A DNA stretch of 55,790 nucleotides. It comes from Paenibacillus profundus. GTDB lineage: Bacteria; Bacillota; Bacilli; Paenibacillales; Paenibacillaceae. The notes beneath the pieces are model-generated. The model saw nothing but the letters and a program-made list of their open reading frames with translations, was not told the DNA's origin and did no database searches. Position 1 is the stretch's first letter, and the number at the start of each line of letters is the position of its first letter. The stretch is taken from NCBI RefSeq assembly GCF_021369635.1, contig NZ_JAJNBZ010000037.1:1-55790 (forward strand). The letters are read 5' to 3'. Positions 25,828 to 35,058 of this stretch are shown one piece after another. Position numbers and translations under genes: made by a program.

Positions 25828-25841
25828 CGACAAAGACCTCC

Positions 25842-26009
25842 TTATGATTGCATATCGGCCGGTACCGGCGCTGCTTCTTCGGGAAATTGATGTCCGCATC
25901 CCGAACAGAACCGGGTATCTAACGGTACGACTTGGCCGCAAACGCAATCTTTTTCATCGGACGACTCTTGTGTATCCACGACCTGCATTTGTATTGCGCT
26001 TTTCGTCAT
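25842..26009 (-). CDS. Small zinc-ribbon protein, 55 residues
   Basis: Contains DCVCGQVVPLDTRFCSGCGH, a CxC-type/CxxC zinc ribbon (DCVCG then FCSGCG) as in many Firmicute DUF-type zinc-ribbon membrane partners. The flanks are acidic and proline-rich. The ATG at 26009 lacks a clear ribosome binding site and the frame is open upstream for about 14 codons, so the start is uncertain. It is followed directly by the four-span membrane protein, suggesting a cytoplasmic partner. Confidence 0.6.
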   Translation of the reverse strand: MTKSAIQMQVVDTQESSDEKDCVCGQVVPLDTRFCSGCGHQFPEEAAPVPADMQS

Positions 26010-26040
26010 ACACTCAAATAATTCAACAGGACTTAAAGCA

Positions 26041-26098
26041 CAAAAAAAAGGATAAATGACAGGTATTGAAGCCGAAGTGAATTACCTCATTTATCCTT
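26041..26098 (-). terminator. Intrinsic terminator after MOP-family gene
   Basis: AAGGATAAATGA (26048-26059) pairs with TCATTTATCCTT (26087-26098), with GGTA/TACC inside. The minus-strand transcript then reads eight T in a row. It lies 11 bases after the transporter stop. Confidence 0.9.
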
Positions 26099-26108
26099 AT
26101 GCATGAAT

Positions 26109-27446
26109 TTATAGAGAAGCGCCCTTATCGCGAGCCGGACGGACAGGCGTATTTCCCGAATTGACGACAATCATGACGATTGTCAACTCCGCCGCCACTC
26201 CTAGCGATTGGGCAAGCGCACCGATCGTGCCGTTCCATCCAGGCGTCATCCAGACACATAAGATGAGAGTCGCAATCGTAAGAACGACGTTCCCCATTTG
26301 AGATCTCATCATCATTTTCGTCTGTCCGCGCATCATGATGATTCCGTTGCCATAGTCGATCCACGGAAAAATGAAGCTGTACAGCATGAGGACCCGCAGC
26401 GTATCTAGGCTCGCACGCATCAATTCCTCGTTCGCCCCCATCACCTGCGTCAATATCCATGATCCAATCGGTGTGAAGCTGAGCAGAGCCGTCAGCAACC
26501 CGGGAAGAAAGGCGAGTGTAAACGCAAAGCGTTTGACTTTCCTGCTATCCTTCGCATAGAAATTGAGCACGATCTGATGCAAATACGTAAAAAAACTGAG
26601 CACAAGCAGGTTAATGCTGCTCGCAAGCGCAAACGAAGCAACCGCAAGCTGCTGTTCCTCCGTTTTCCCCAGCATGGCATTGATAGATGGTCCGATCAGA
26701 ACGGCAATAAAGGATGAATATAATAGCGGCTTATAGAATTTGAAAATATGGGATCGGTTCGTAATGGCGTGACCTTCCACCTTATCGGGAATGCTATGTC
26801 TCAACAAGTTGCGTCCCTCCAACCAAGCGACCAGACATTCTATAGCCATCCCCGACAAAAAAATGATAGCTCCAGCCTTGCCGCTGTTCACACCCGTCCG
26901 AATAAAATACAGCGACAGACCATACATGGCAGCCAAACGGATTATCATCCCGATGGTCAGCCACTTCGTCCGCATATTATAAATAATGATGCCATGATAT
27001 AAGCAGCGGATTCCCGAAAATATACTGACGAACATTAATATCCGGTATACACCAAGCGTCGGCTCTAAGGCTGCCTCCTCCACGCCGAAGAAGTGGCGAA
27101 ATACGACCGTACCGAGCGGAGTGTATGCAATAATCGTGTTGAGCAGCATAATGCAGGCCAACACATAGTTGCTGATTGAGGTCATCGCCCGGAAAGAATT
27201 CCGATCCCGAACCAAGGTTGAGCAGGTCTGCCTAAGCAGAATGCCCGGCCGCTCCGTCAAGCTGTACAGGCTCAATGCGATGGCATAGGTAGAAATAATA
27301 AATTCCGGATTCGGTGACCTTGCAAGCGTACTGTTAATAATAACGTGGGATACCGTAACAAGAGTAGAAGAGAATCCTAAGGGCAGGAAAAAGGCAAGCA
27401 TCTGCTTATACGTTACGGGATGTTCAGATATCGAGCTGTCATTCAT
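26109..27446 (-). CDS. Polytopic MOP-superfamily exporter-like protein
   Basis: A 445-residue membrane protein with about twelve hydrophobic segments in two similar halves, as in the MATE/Wzx/ANK-type MOP superfamily. The N-terminus YKQMLAFFLPLGFSSTLVTVSH and the middle KFYKPLLYSSFIAVLIGPSI each begin a six-helix half. The family in Paenibacillus and Bacillus is usually annotated as a multi-antimicrobial extrusion protein; the substrate is unknown. The gene is single, ends at a strong terminator, and its upstream region holds the terminator of the chemoreceptor gene. The exact N-terminus is not well supported by a ribosome binding site. Confidence 0.75.
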   Translation of the reverse strand: MNDSSISEHPVTYKQMLAFFLPLGFSSTLVTVSHVIINSTLARSPNPEFIISTYAIALSLYSLTERPGILLRQTCSTLVRDRNSFRAMTSISNYVLACIMLLNTIIAYTPLGTVVFRHFFGVEEAALEPTLGVYRILMFVSIFSGIRCLYHGIIIYNMRTKWLTIGMIIRLAAMYGLSLYFIRTGVNSGKAGAIIFLSGMAIECLVAWLEGRNLLRHSIPDKVEGHAITNRSHIFKFYKPLLYSSFIAVLIGPSINAMLGKTEEQQLAVASFALASSINLLVLSFFTYLHQIVLNFYAKDSRKVKRFAFTLAFLPGLLTALLSFTPIGSWILTQVMGANEELMRASLDTLRVLMLYSFIFPWIDYGNGIIMMRGQTKMMMRSQMGNVVLTIATLILCVWMTPGWNGTIGALAQSLGVAAELTIVMIVVNSGNTPVRPARDKGASL

Positions 27447-27544
27447 GTTGTGTCCTCATTCAATATGATCGATTTGTAAAGCCTGAGTTCTAGTATACTG
27501 AACGCGGCCAGAAGTACCAATGAGCAATTTCCCGTCAATTCGCG

Positions 27545-27580
27545 AAAAAAGCCCCTGCTCGTTAATGGAGCAGGGACTTT
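27545..27580 (-). terminator. Intrinsic terminator after chemoreceptor gene
   Basis: A CCCCTGCTC/GAGCAGGGA stem with a 7-base loop; on the minus strand it ends GCTTTTTTC. It starts 6 bases after the stop codon of the methyl-accepting protein. Confidence 0.92.
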
Positions 27581-27585
27581 CATCA

Positions 27586-29331
27586 CTACAAAGTAAACTT
27601 GCGCAGCTCTTCTTGCAATTCCTTCATTTTCCGATTCAACACGACTGCAGAATCCGAAATCTCTTCGACGATTGCCAATTGTTCTTCGGACGAAGCGGCC
27701 ACGCTCTGCGAACTTTCTGATGAGCTTCTTGCAATTTCCGCCAGATTCTCAAGGGAAGCCGCCACCTCTTCACTGCCAGCGGACATTTCTTGAGCTGCGG
27801 CAGACACTTCTTGAACCTGTTCAGTAACATCTTGCACAGATGTCCATAACAGTTGAAAGTTATCGCCTGCAACCTGAACGATTTTCGCCCCTTCCTGCAC
27901 CTCAATCGCGCTGTTTTCCATCGCTTCCGCCAACTGTCTCGTATACTTCACGACGGAATGGAGCATTTCGGCGATTTGCTCTGTCGAAGCCTTCGTTTGT
28001 TCGGCTAGCTGCCGCACTTCTTGCGCAACCACACCGAAGCCCCGTCCGTGCTCGCCCGCTCGCGCCGCCTCTATGGAAGCATTGAGCGCCAACAGATTCG
28101 TCTGCGTCGCTACATTGCCGATAATGCCAACAACCTGTTCAATCTGCTTCGATTGTTCGGTTAACGACTTCGTAATCTCCACGGAACGGTGGACAGAGTT
28201 GTTGATATGATTCATCTGCTTCATCGTCTGCTGCACGACTTCATTACCTTGCTGCGCCGCACCTGCTGCCTCAAGGCTGAGCTCTGACACCGTCGCAGTT
28301 GATTCGGCGATCCGTTGAATGCCGATCGCGATTTCCGACATCGCCGCTTTGCTCTCTTCCGCACCCTGCAGCTGTGTCTCCGAGCCGGAGGCGACTTCCT
28401 GAATGGAGCCGGATATTTCATGACTCGACTGAGCCGTTTGCTCCGCGATAATCGATAGTTGATCTGACGATTCAGCCACATGGTCCGCTGTAGACTTTAC
28501 ATTCGCAACAAGCTGCTTAATGTGGGTCATCATCACATTGAAGTTGTCTGACAGAACGCCAATCTCATCTTTGGACGTGACCGGGATCGTCACGGTCAAA
28601 TCGCCGTTCGCCGCCCGCTTCGACAGCTCGGACAATTGCTTCAACGGCAGGATAAGGCGGCGGATCAGCAAGACAATAATAGCAATAAACACGGCACCGG
28701 TAGCCGCTCCGACTCCAACCGTTTTCCACAGCATCACGTTCAGGTCGTCATTAATTGTTTCATTATTGAAATCGACGGCAAAAATCGCTACGGTTTGATT
28801 CTGTTTGTTCTGGATTGGTTTAAAGACGGTAATCCATTCCCCATCCTCATCCTCGTACATGTCGCTAAGCCCGGTGCCCGTCTCCTTCATGTCCTGAACC
28901 GCTTGAATAAGCTCGGGCGGAAGCTCGTAGTTGTCACCAGGCTTTATGCCCGTGTCAATGAAAGACTGGCTCCCCTGCAGCAATTTCAAATACGATTTCC
29001 CATCCTGTTCGATCATTTCGGGAAAGAGCAAATACGTATTGCTGATGAAATTGTCCCGAATCATGCCATTCAAGCTATTATGTATCCATGCAATACTCTG
29101 ATCCTTGACATATTGCAATGCGTCCAACGATTTTAGCTTCTCGGCCGCTCCGGCGATGCCCTCCCATTCGAGTTCGATTTGTTTGGTAAGGGTCGTATGG
29201 AGAGAAGATAGTTCTCCATTGTAAATGCTCCGTTCCATCATGTAAGAGAAGGTCGTGAACACACCTGACATGACAGCGAGAAGCACCGTCATAGCGACGA
29301 CAGACTTGAATACCAGACTTTTGTTTCTCAT
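27586..29331 (-). CDS. Methyl-accepting chemotaxis protein
   Basis: A 581-residue chemoreceptor. An N-terminal membrane segment (about 8-27) leads to an external sensing domain of roughly 150 residues (28-180), then a second span ([15 protein letters not shown], near 205) and a HAMP domain ([20 protein letters not shown]). The long cytoplasmic signalling coiled coil carries the invariant hairpin tip [20 protein letters not shown] followed by [14 protein letters not shown]. It should signal through CheA/CheW to the flagellar motor. The start lies 3' of a weak GGGGGCTAAT sequence. It is related to the second chemoreceptor at 52-54 kb, sharing the layout and parts of the sensor domain. Confidence 0.95.
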   Translation of the reverse strand: MRNKSLVFKSVVAMTVLLAVMSGVFTTFSYMMERSIYNGELSSLHTTLTKQIELEWEGIAGAAEKLKSLDALQYVKDQSIAWIHNSLNGMIRDNFISNTYLLFPEMIEQDGKSYLKLLQGSQSFIDTGIKPGDNYELPPELIQAVQDMKETGTGLSDMYEDEDGEWITVFKPIQNKQNQTVAIFAVDFNNETINDDLNVMLWKTVGVGAATGAVFIAIIVLLIRRLILPLKQLSELSKRAANGDLTVTIPVTSKDEIGVLSDNFNVMMTHIKQLVANVKSTADHVAESSDQLSIIAEQTAQSSHEISGSIQEVASGSETQLQGAEESKAAMSEIAIGIQRIAESTATVSELSLEAAGAAQQGNEVVQQTMKQMNHINNSVHRSVEITKSLTEQSKQIEQVVGIIGNVATQTNLLALNASIEAARAGEHGRGFGVVAQEVRQLAEQTKASTEQIAEMLHSVVKYTRQLAEAMENSAIEVQEGAKIVQVAGDNFQLLWTSVQDVTEQVQEVSAAAQEMSAGSEEVAASLENLAEIARSSSESSQSVAASSEEQLAIVEEISDSAVVLNRKMKELQEELRKFTL

Positions 29332-29514
29332 AGATTAGCCCCCTTTTGACTGATGAGCAGGTTGAATACGGGCTGTTCCTTGCGTTGTCGCCGGTGTACA
29401 CGTACCGTATGTCTGCTGTAGTAGCAATTTTACCAGCTATATATCGTCAATATTCGACAAAAATGAATAGCGATAATTTAAACTTTAAATAAATTTTATG
29501 TGAATCTTTCTTTA

Positions 29515-29555
29515 CAAAAAAAAAAAGCGCGCCCCTCTTTAGAAGATGACACGCT
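29515..29555 (-). terminator. Intrinsic terminator after ribosomal protection gene
   Basis: AGCGCG (29526-29531) pairs with CACGCT (29550-29555); on the minus strand the stem is followed by a run of about a dozen T. It lies 37 bases after the stop. Confidence 0.85.
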
Positions 29556-29592
29556 TACCCATACCGCTTCCGATTCGGGACATGAAGCCAGT

Positions 29593-31575
29593 TCATGATT
29601 GCAGCGCCTTGCGGACGCTTAATATATATTTGGATTGATCGAGCGGATTGACTCCTCGCCGCGGGCAAGTAACCGAGATGTCCGGCGGACATTGTTCATA
29701 TCCGTCAAAAAAGGTTGCGATCGTGCCGCACCCTTTCGTCATGGAGCCAAGCTTGATCGGATAGTCTAACGAGGTGGCCGCCGGCATCCTCCCTTCCAGC
29801 GTCATCCGCCCGCCATGCGGAACCGGGGCTTCGAATACACCGCGCATTTGCACAAGATCATTCATTATTTTTCCCCCGAACTCTTCGGGCACTGTAATGC
29901 GGAATTGCAGCATCGGCTCCAGCAGCCTCGTTTCCGTATTGACAAGCCCGTCCATAATGCCCATCGGCGTCGCTACGGCAAAATCGAGCGGGTGCGTATG
30001 CCATACATGGTGTTCCCCTTCGATAAGAGTCACCTTCAGGTCGACGACTTCCCAGCCGTGCAGCCCTTGCTGCAAAGCCTGAGGAACGCGGCGCGCCACT
30101 TCATTCTGATATTGCGGCAGTAAGTTCTCGGCACGAACCTGCGAGTCGTACTGCAGACCGCTTCCGCATGGGCCCGGTTCGATTTTGAAGCGGAGCACAG
30201 CCCAGCATGGCTTCGGCATCGTGTATGCGATAAAGCCTTCTCCCTCATGCTTCGGCGTTTCCTTATAGATGACTGAAGGTTGTCCGAAAGTCACGTCCAG
30301 ATCGAACCGCGTATGCAGCAGGCTGGACATAATTTCAAGCTGGATTGGCCCCATCACTTTGAGATGCAGCTCACGCTCATCCTGCAGCCATTGCAGGTCC
30401 AATAGCGGATCTTCGTCTGCCAGCTCCTGAAGCGCTGCCACTGTTCTCGGATAATCCTGCTCGTTCGCCCAGTGAACCTGTACCGTCAGAAGAGGCACGG
30501 CAAGCCGCATAGCCTGCTTCACCCCTGCGCGGCAGCCGAGCACATCACCGATGCGGACGCGATGCATTCCGCAGACGGCGGCGATATCTCCCGCTTCCAG
30601 CATACCGGTATCCTTGACCTTGTGTCCGTCGACTTTGCGAATCTGCGTCACTTTCTCCTCAACGCCAAGCGTATCATTGAAGACGACATCCCGATTGTGA
30701 ATAATCCCATTAAACAGCCGCACATAGGCCATGCGTCCCATCGTCTTGTCACGTTCAATCTTGAACACGATACCTGACAGCGGAGCATCTAGCGTTCCCG
30801 ACGGGTCTGGTAAATAATCGACGATGGCGTCCATCAGCGCGCTCACGCCGATGCCTTTGCTGGAAGCGCCGAACAGCACCGGAAACAACTCGCATCTGTG
30901 CGTAAGCGCCGTCAAATGCAGTTTCCACTCGTCAACGTTCACATTTTCTCCGTTTAAATAGCGTTCCAATAGCCCCTCATCGCATTCCGCGATAGCTTCG
31001 ATCAGCTGCTTTCGTTCCTCTTCGGGCACGAAAGGGTCCGCTCCCCATAAATCCTGTCCGCCCAAGAAGCTGTCTTCCCGGCCGGCCGGTGACTGGATCG
31101 GAACGGCATGCGCAGTTAAGTATTTGCGGATGCCAAGAAGAACCGTGTCGGCGTCAGCTCCAATGCGATCCATTTTGTTTACATAAATGATTGTCGGAAT
31201 GTTCAAGCTGCGAAGCGCTTGCCAGATGATTTCCGTCTGCGCCTGCACCCCTTCCACCGCCGACACGATAAGCACCGCGCCATCCATGACATGCAGCGAG
31301 CGCTCGACTTCCGACAGAAAGTCGACATGTCCCGGCGTATCAACCATATTGATAGCTGCATTCCGCCAATGGAACGTCGTAGTCGCCGCCCGGACCGATA
31401 TGCCTCGCTCCCGTTCCACGTCAAGCCAATCGGTCTGCGCCGTTCCCGCATCCACACTTCCCAACGCGCGAATTTGCCCGCTTTCATATAACATATGCTC
31501 TGTCGTCGTCGTCTTCCCGGCATCCACATGGGCGAACACGCCCACATTGCGCCGGACTACTGTTGTTTTAGCCAT
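29593..31575 (-). CDS. Tet(M)/Otr(A)-type ribosomal protection GTPase
   Basis: A 660-residue translational GTPase of the EF-G-like ribosomal protection family, which dislodges tetracycline from the ribosome. G motifs are intact: AHVDAGKTTTTE (G1, residues 15-26), RGISVRAATTTF (G2 region), VDTPGHVDF (G3), NKMD (G4) and FGASSKG (G5). The C-terminal half shows the domain IV/V pattern GPIQLEIMSSLLHTRF and MTLEGRMPAATSLDYPIKLGS. It is about 20 residues longer than classical Tet(M) and lacks mobile-element flanks, so it may be an intrinsic chromosomal member. Whether it gives resistance cannot be told. The start ATG has GAGGGGA upstream; no leader peptide was recognised. Confidence 0.9.
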   Translation of the reverse strand: MAKTTVVRRNVGVFAHVDAGKTTTTEHMLYESGQIRALGSVDAGTAQTDWLDVERERGISVRAATTTFHWRNAAINMVDTPGHVDFLSEVERSLHVMDGAVLIVSAVEGVQAQTEIIWQALRSLNIPTIIYVNKMDRIGADADTVLLGIRKYLTAHAVPIQSPAGREDSFLGGQDLWGADPFVPEEERKQLIEAIAECDEGLLERYLNGENVNVDEWKLHLTALTHRCELFPVLFGASSKGIGVSALMDAIVDYLPDPSGTLDAPLSGIVFKIERDKTMGRMAYVRLFNGIIHNRDVVFNDTLGVEEKVTQIRKVDGHKVKDTGMLEAGDIAAVCGMHRVRIGDVLGCRAGVKQAMRLAVPLLTVQVHWANEQDYPRTVAALQELADEDPLLDLQWLQDERELHLKVMGPIQLEIMSSLLHTRFDLDVTFGQPSVIYKETPKHEGEGFIAYTMPKPCWAVLRFKIEPGPCGSGLQYDSQVRAENLLPQYQNEVARRVPQALQQGLHGWEVVDLKVTLIEGEHHVWHTHPLDFAVATPMGIMDGLVNTETRLLEPMLQFRITVPEEFGGKIMNDLVQMRGVFEAPVPHGGRMTLEGRMPAATSLDYPIKLGSMTKGCGTIATFFDGYEQCPPDISVTCPRRGVNPLDQSKYILSVRKALQS

Positions 31576-31703
31576 GCTGCTTCCCCTCGCCGCTCTATGT
31601 CTTCATTCGTTGTTCACTTGTTGAATCAAGTCCTGTTGTTGAATATAATGCAACTTCTGCCCAAGTTCAACCACAGCTGATGATACTTCGCGATCTAACA
31701 GCA

Positions 31704-31757
31704 CAAAAAAACGCACAAGCATCATCGTCAATCATTGACAGATATATGCCTGTGCGC
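31704..31757 (-). terminator. Intrinsic terminator after dioxygenase gene
   Basis: CGCACAAGCAT (31712-31722) pairs with ATGCCTGTGCG (31746-31756), with a G-T pair inside; the minus-strand transcript continues TTTTTTTGTGC. It starts 14 bases after the stop of the LigB-type gene. Confidence 0.85.
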
Positions 31758-31770
31758 TATATGCAATTGC

Positions 31771-32541
31771 TTAAAATTCAAAGCACAAGTAGCTGAGCGT
31801 TCCTACATCATAGCTGCGATGCAGCACTTTGGCCTTGCTGTCCGGATTAGAGCTTCCCAATGCGATCAGCAGCGGGACAAAATGCTCCGCTCTTGGAACC
31901 GCTAATGAAGCATGCGGCGCCAGGTCTTGGTAAGCAAATAAATCGTTCATTTTCTTACTCTCCACCTTATCGATGAGCCAATCATCGAATTGAAGAGCCC
32001 ATGTCTCCGCTGTCTTTTGTCCCCATTTCAACGTGCGCAAATTGTGAACGGAAGCTCCGCTGCCGATGATAAGCACATCTTCATGCTGGAGTTCACGTAA
32101 AGCTGCTCCAATCTTCACCTGCTCCTCAGCTGACAAATACGCATTGACCGATACTTGGACGACCGGTATATTCGCTTGCGGATACATGTGCTTTAACAGC
32201 GACCATGAGCCGTGATCAAGTCCTCGCGATGTATCCCGCTGGACTTGTATCCCACTGGCGGTAAAAAGCTCCTCCAACCGAGCGGACGCTTGCTCAGATC
32301 CGGGGGCCGGATATTGAACGCGATACAGCTCATCTGGGAATCCATAGAAATCATATATCGTCTCGTATGTCTCATTTGTGTAGGAGATCGTCAAGTCGTC
32401 ACTTTCCCAATGGGCACTAAATATGACGATAAATTCGGGAGTCCAGCTTGCACCCAGTTCCGCCAAAAAGCGGGTATATTCATTATTCTCCACCGCAATC
32501 ATCGGTGATCCGTGGCTTAGAAAAATCGACTTGCCCATCAT
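31771..32541 (-). CDS. ygiD: LigB-type extradiol dioxygenase, YgiD family
   Basis: The 256-residue class III extradiol dioxygenase fold, homologous to 4,5-DOPA dioxygenase and YgiD. Fe(II)/Zn ligand motifs are visible: LSHGSP near the start, FSAHWES (about 43-49) and RGLDHGSWSLLKHMYP (about 118), with GSGASVHNL and APHASLAVPRAEHFVPLL completing the family. The bacterial role is probably ring opening of a catecholic compound. The start is doubled (ATGATG) after AAAGGAGAGG. A perfect 9-bp dyad upstream, and the adjacent Rrf2-type regulator with a related dyad, suggest it is controlled by that regulator. Confidence 0.9.
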   Translation of the reverse strand: MMGKSIFLSHGSPMIAVENNEYTRFLAELGASWTPEFIVIFSAHWESDDLTISYTNETYETIYDFYGFPDELYRVQYPAPGSEQASARLEELFTASGIQVQRDTSRGLDHGSWSLLKHMYPQANIPVVQVSVNAYLSAEEQVKIGAALRELQHEDVLIIGSGASVHNLRTLKWGQKTAETWALQFDDWLIDKVESKKMNDLFAYQDLAPHASLAVPRAEHFVPLLIALGSSNPDSKAKVLHRSYDVGTLSYLCFEF

Positions 32542-32609
32542 TTCCTCTCCTTTTTGCTCATGTGCTCGTCTCGTTATAATGCAGATAAAACAGCCACAAC
32601 AACTTCAAC

Positions 32610-32636
32610 TAGTTGTAACCAAATCAATTACAACTA
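32610..32636. promoter_or_regulatory. Operator dyad upstream of ygiD
   Basis: TAGTTGTAA (32610-32618) and TTACAACTA (32628-32636) form a perfect 9-bp inverted repeat with a 9-base spacer. It lies about 70 bases before ygiD, next to a possible TTGTTG -35 element. The half-site TTGTAA recurs in front of the neighbouring Rrf2 gene. Confidence 0.65.
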
Positions 32637-32647
32637 CATTAAAAAAA

Positions 32648-33088
32648 TTAGCACATTTTCTCGTCTATTTTATGCTTCAACTCGGCTGAAAGTTGGTCGA
32701 GCGTTATTTCCCCCAGCACTTGCTCCATCGCAGTCTGCGCACGCAGCATTACGAGCTGCAGCACCGATTCAATATTGGCGCCGACTGGACATTGCGGATT
32801 CGGATGCTCATGGAAGCCGAACAATTCGCCTTCCTCCACTGCTTCCACCGCCCGGTACACGTCGAGGAGTGAGATCTGCTCTGCCGGCTTCATCAGCGTG
32901 GCACCACCTGTTCCCGAACGAACTGCCACCAAGCCTGCCTTCTTCAGCTGGCTCGTGACGCGCCGGATAATGACTGGATTCGTGTTAACACTGCCCGCCA
33001 TCCATTCCGATGTATGATGTGCGTTCGGCTCGAGTGACAACAATGACAGAATGTGAACGGCTACACTAAAGCGGCTGCTAATTTTCAT
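32648..33088 (-). CDS. Rrf2-family transcriptional regulator
   Basis: A 146-residue Rrf2/YwnA-type winged-helix regulator starting MKISSRFSVAVHILSLLSLE. The recognition region TNPVIIRRVTSQLKKAGLVAV and wing (SGTGGATLMKPAEQISLLDV) are typical. A single Cys in the NPQCPVGANI segment replaces the three-Cys cluster of the Fe-S members, so a redox or electrophile sensor (as in CymR- or YwnA-like proteins) is more likely than an Fe-S sensor. ATG 33088 has AAAGGGTGAG upstream. A TGTAAC-N7-GTTACA dyad sits 17 bases before the start, suggesting autoregulation, and a similar dyad precedes the downstream ygiD gene on the same strand. Confidence 0.9.
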   Translation of the reverse strand: MKISSRFSVAVHILSLLSLEPNAHHTSEWMAGSVNTNPVIIRRVTSQLKKAGLVAVRSGTGGATLMKPAEQISLLDVYRAVEAVEEGELFGFHEHPNPQCPVGANIESVLQLVMLRAQTAMEQVLGEITLDQLSAELKHKIDEKMC

Positions 33089-33104
33089 GCTGCTCACCCT
33101 TTCT

Positions 33105-33123
33105 TGTAACAATTATAGTTACA
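33105..33123. promoter_or_regulatory. Operator dyad upstream of Rrf2 gene
   Basis: TGTAAC-AATTATA-GTTACA is a perfect 6-bp inverted repeat overlapping the region just before the ribosome binding site. It shares the TTGTAA half-site with the ygiD operator. Confidence 0.6.
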
Positions 33124-33227
33124 GCGCAGGTGGATGTCAAGACGTGTCGGATCGTTCCGTCCGGGCAATCAAAACAAAAGCGGCATCGTGCTTGAACTAC
33201 TCAAGCCCGCTGCCGCTTCGAACCTCA

Positions 33228-33755
33228 TCAATATTCATATGAAGGTTTGCGCCGGTACATCAGCGCAATGCCGGCTACAATCAACAGCAAGGCGAGCGTA
33301 CCGCTGCCGGCGCCAGAGCTCGTAAATACGCCGAAGGAAAAGATAGCGAAAAAAAGCAAGGACATGCTTCCTAAAATGTAAACCGGAATAAGCAGCCATT
33401 TGTTGCGTATGCCGAGCAAATAAAATTCGAACAGTCCAAATGCGACGGCCAAAGGAAATCCAGGCCACATATACTCCCAGGCGTCGAACAGCATTGAAAT
33501 CTGACATACGACGCCGCTGACGAGCAAGATGCCTCCCGGAATTAACAGCCCTGGTGCCCGTCTATGCAAAAAGACGAAATACATAACATGAAACAAAATT
33601 CCCAGCGGAATTACAAATAGAATCGGCCAGAAATAGCCGAAAATAAATCCGGGGTCGCTCAGCCGCAAATTCCCCCAGCCGCTCCATGAAAATAAGACGA
33701 GAAGCAGCCCTAATCCGATAAATACGCTTGCTTCCGCATTTCTTCTTGTTATCAT
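33228..33755 (-). CDS. Membrane protein of unknown function, about five spans
   Basis: About 175 residues with hydrophobic helices including ASVFIGLGLLLVLFSW, FGYFWPILFVIPLGILFHVM, GLLIPGGILLVSGVVCQISM, WLLIPVYILGSMSLLFFAIF and TLALLLIVAGIALMY, ending RRKPSYEY. The layout resembles small Firmicute DUF-type membrane proteins with a LiaF-like transmembrane region; no function is assigned. ATG 33755 follows AAAGGG; a GTG three codons earlier is possible. Confidence 0.7.
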   Translation of the reverse strand: MITRRNAEASVFIGLGLLLVLFSWSGWGNLRLSDPGFIFGYFWPILFVIPLGILFHVMYFVFLHRRAPGLLIPGGILLVSGVVCQISMLFDAWEYMWPGFPLAVAFGLFEFYLLGIRNKWLLIPVYILGSMSLLFFAIFSFGVFTSSGAGSGTLALLLIVAGIALMYRRKPSYEY

Positions 33756-33928
33756 ACGATTCACCCTTTTCTTTCTTTCAAATTCTTTTTTCTATTTTCT
33801 TTAATTAAATGACATTATTCCATTCTGTCCCTGATAAGACGTTTCAACCTATGAGCATTCCTTCAATGTAGGGACAAAAAAATTGGCATTCTGGGTGAAT
33901 TTATTGGGTCAACTTTTATTGGTTCAAC

Positions 33929-34693
33929 TTATTGAACAAACGTAATTTCCTGCTCCAGCCACGAAGCTGCGTGATACGCTTTATCGATACCTAGCTTGTG
34001 GATGTTCTCTTTTGCTACCGTCTTGTATTTCAATATCGTTGTAAACGGCACCGTGAACGGGAATGGAGCGACTCGAATTTCTTTCTCGCTCACCCACTCC
34101 GCAACGAGAGGCTTGCCTGTATCTCGGTTGAACGGTTCCGTCCGTTCGAAGCCTTCCTGATACCACGGGAACTCGTCTTCCTTGCTCACCCCAGGCTTAT
34201 TAAGACACACGAACAGCGACAAATCGTCGCAAAATTGCAGCAGCCTGAAGTGACTATGAATAAGCTCTTCGGGCAATTCACCAAGCTGTTCTCGCACTCG
34301 CTTCTGCCGTTCACGTTCTTTGCGCAGGAACCCAACCACTTCCTGCTGCTCCTCCAGATGGAAGAAGGACGCAAAGTGCATACTGCACAGCAGGCTTGCA
34401 TACGGGTTCATCGCTTCGATCTCATCGAGCCCGATCCGGTAGAAGGCCAGCTTCAGCGCGAGTGGAAAATCCATGAACGTATATGGCACCTGCTCTGCAT
34501 CGTACCAGATCGGAGTCTTGTCAAGTCCAATCCAACTGCGATCATGCTCATAAGCCGCTAATACGACATCTTCGAAGCGCTCCGTGCGTCCCAACAGCTG
34601 TGGATTAAAGTGGCGCGCCATTTCACCAGAAAGAAAACCATGGTCATGCTGCTGAATAAATATGATTTCTTGCTCATTTGTGCGAATGATCAT
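33929..34693 (-). CDS. DUF3891 family protein
   Basis: A 254-residue soluble protein beginning MIIRTNEQEIIFIQQHDHGF, with AAYEHDRSWIGLD, MNPYASLLCSMHFASFF and FCDDLSLFVCLNKPG. The conserved H-D-H, E-H-D, H and C-D-D residues suggest a metal-binding HD-like helical fold. The family is widespread in Bacillales and uncharacterised. The start is well supported by AAGGAGGAGA. It stands alone. Confidence 0.85.
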   Translation of the reverse strand: MIIRTNEQEIIFIQQHDHGFLSGEMARHFNPQLLGRTERFEDVVLAAYEHDRSWIGLDKTPIWYDAEQVPYTFMDFPLALKLAFYRIGLDEIEAMNPYASLLCSMHFASFFHLEEQQEVVGFLRKERERQKRVREQLGELPEELIHSHFRLLQFCDDLSLFVCLNKPGVSKEDEFPWYQEGFERTEPFNRDTGKPLVAEWVSEKEIRVAPFPFTVPFTTILKYKTVAKENIHKLGIDKAYHAASWLEQEITFVQ

Positions 34694-34854
34694 ATTTGTC
34701 TCCTCCTTATGTTTACGATAAGAGAATCAGTTCCTATGTCTATTGAAATAACTGCTTTCTTACTATATTAACCGAATCAGGACCAAATGGCCTTGATTTA
34801 TTCCACATTGTAATTTACGCTGTGAAGAGACAAGTATATAGGGGGAAGATCATT

Positions 34855-35058
34855 ATGAGCAAAGCGAAACGATCGCGCCAAAAGGCCGAACGCGCCGGAC
34901 ACATGAATCCGGAATTGATCCGCAATTGCTGGACGCGCAAACCGCGTACCCAAATCGTACCGAATAAGAGAGCCGAGCAGCGCCGGAAGCTATGCCGCAA
35001 AGGGATAGACGACGGTGCTGTTTTTATTTTTCCTGGTCCGCATTTAATTGCTCGATAA
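34855..35058 (+). CDS. Small basic protein, 67 residues
   Basis: Begins MSKAKRSRQKAERAGHMNPE and contains IRNCWTRKPRTQIVPNKRAE. It is highly basic, with a conserved look, and may bind nucleic acid. The upstream GGGGAAGATC is a fair ribosome binding site. Its 3' end overlaps the convergent membrane protein gene by 35 bases. No family name is recognised. Confidence 0.6.
   Translation: MSKAKRSRQKAERAGHMNPELIRNCWTRKPRTQIVPNKRAEQRRKLCRKGIDDGAVFIFPGPHLIAR

Noticed and set aside
29403..29470. Possible SigD-type promoter before the chemoreceptor
   Set aside because: TAAA and GTCGAATA elements exist on the minus strand, but the spacing is wrong for the SigD consensus.
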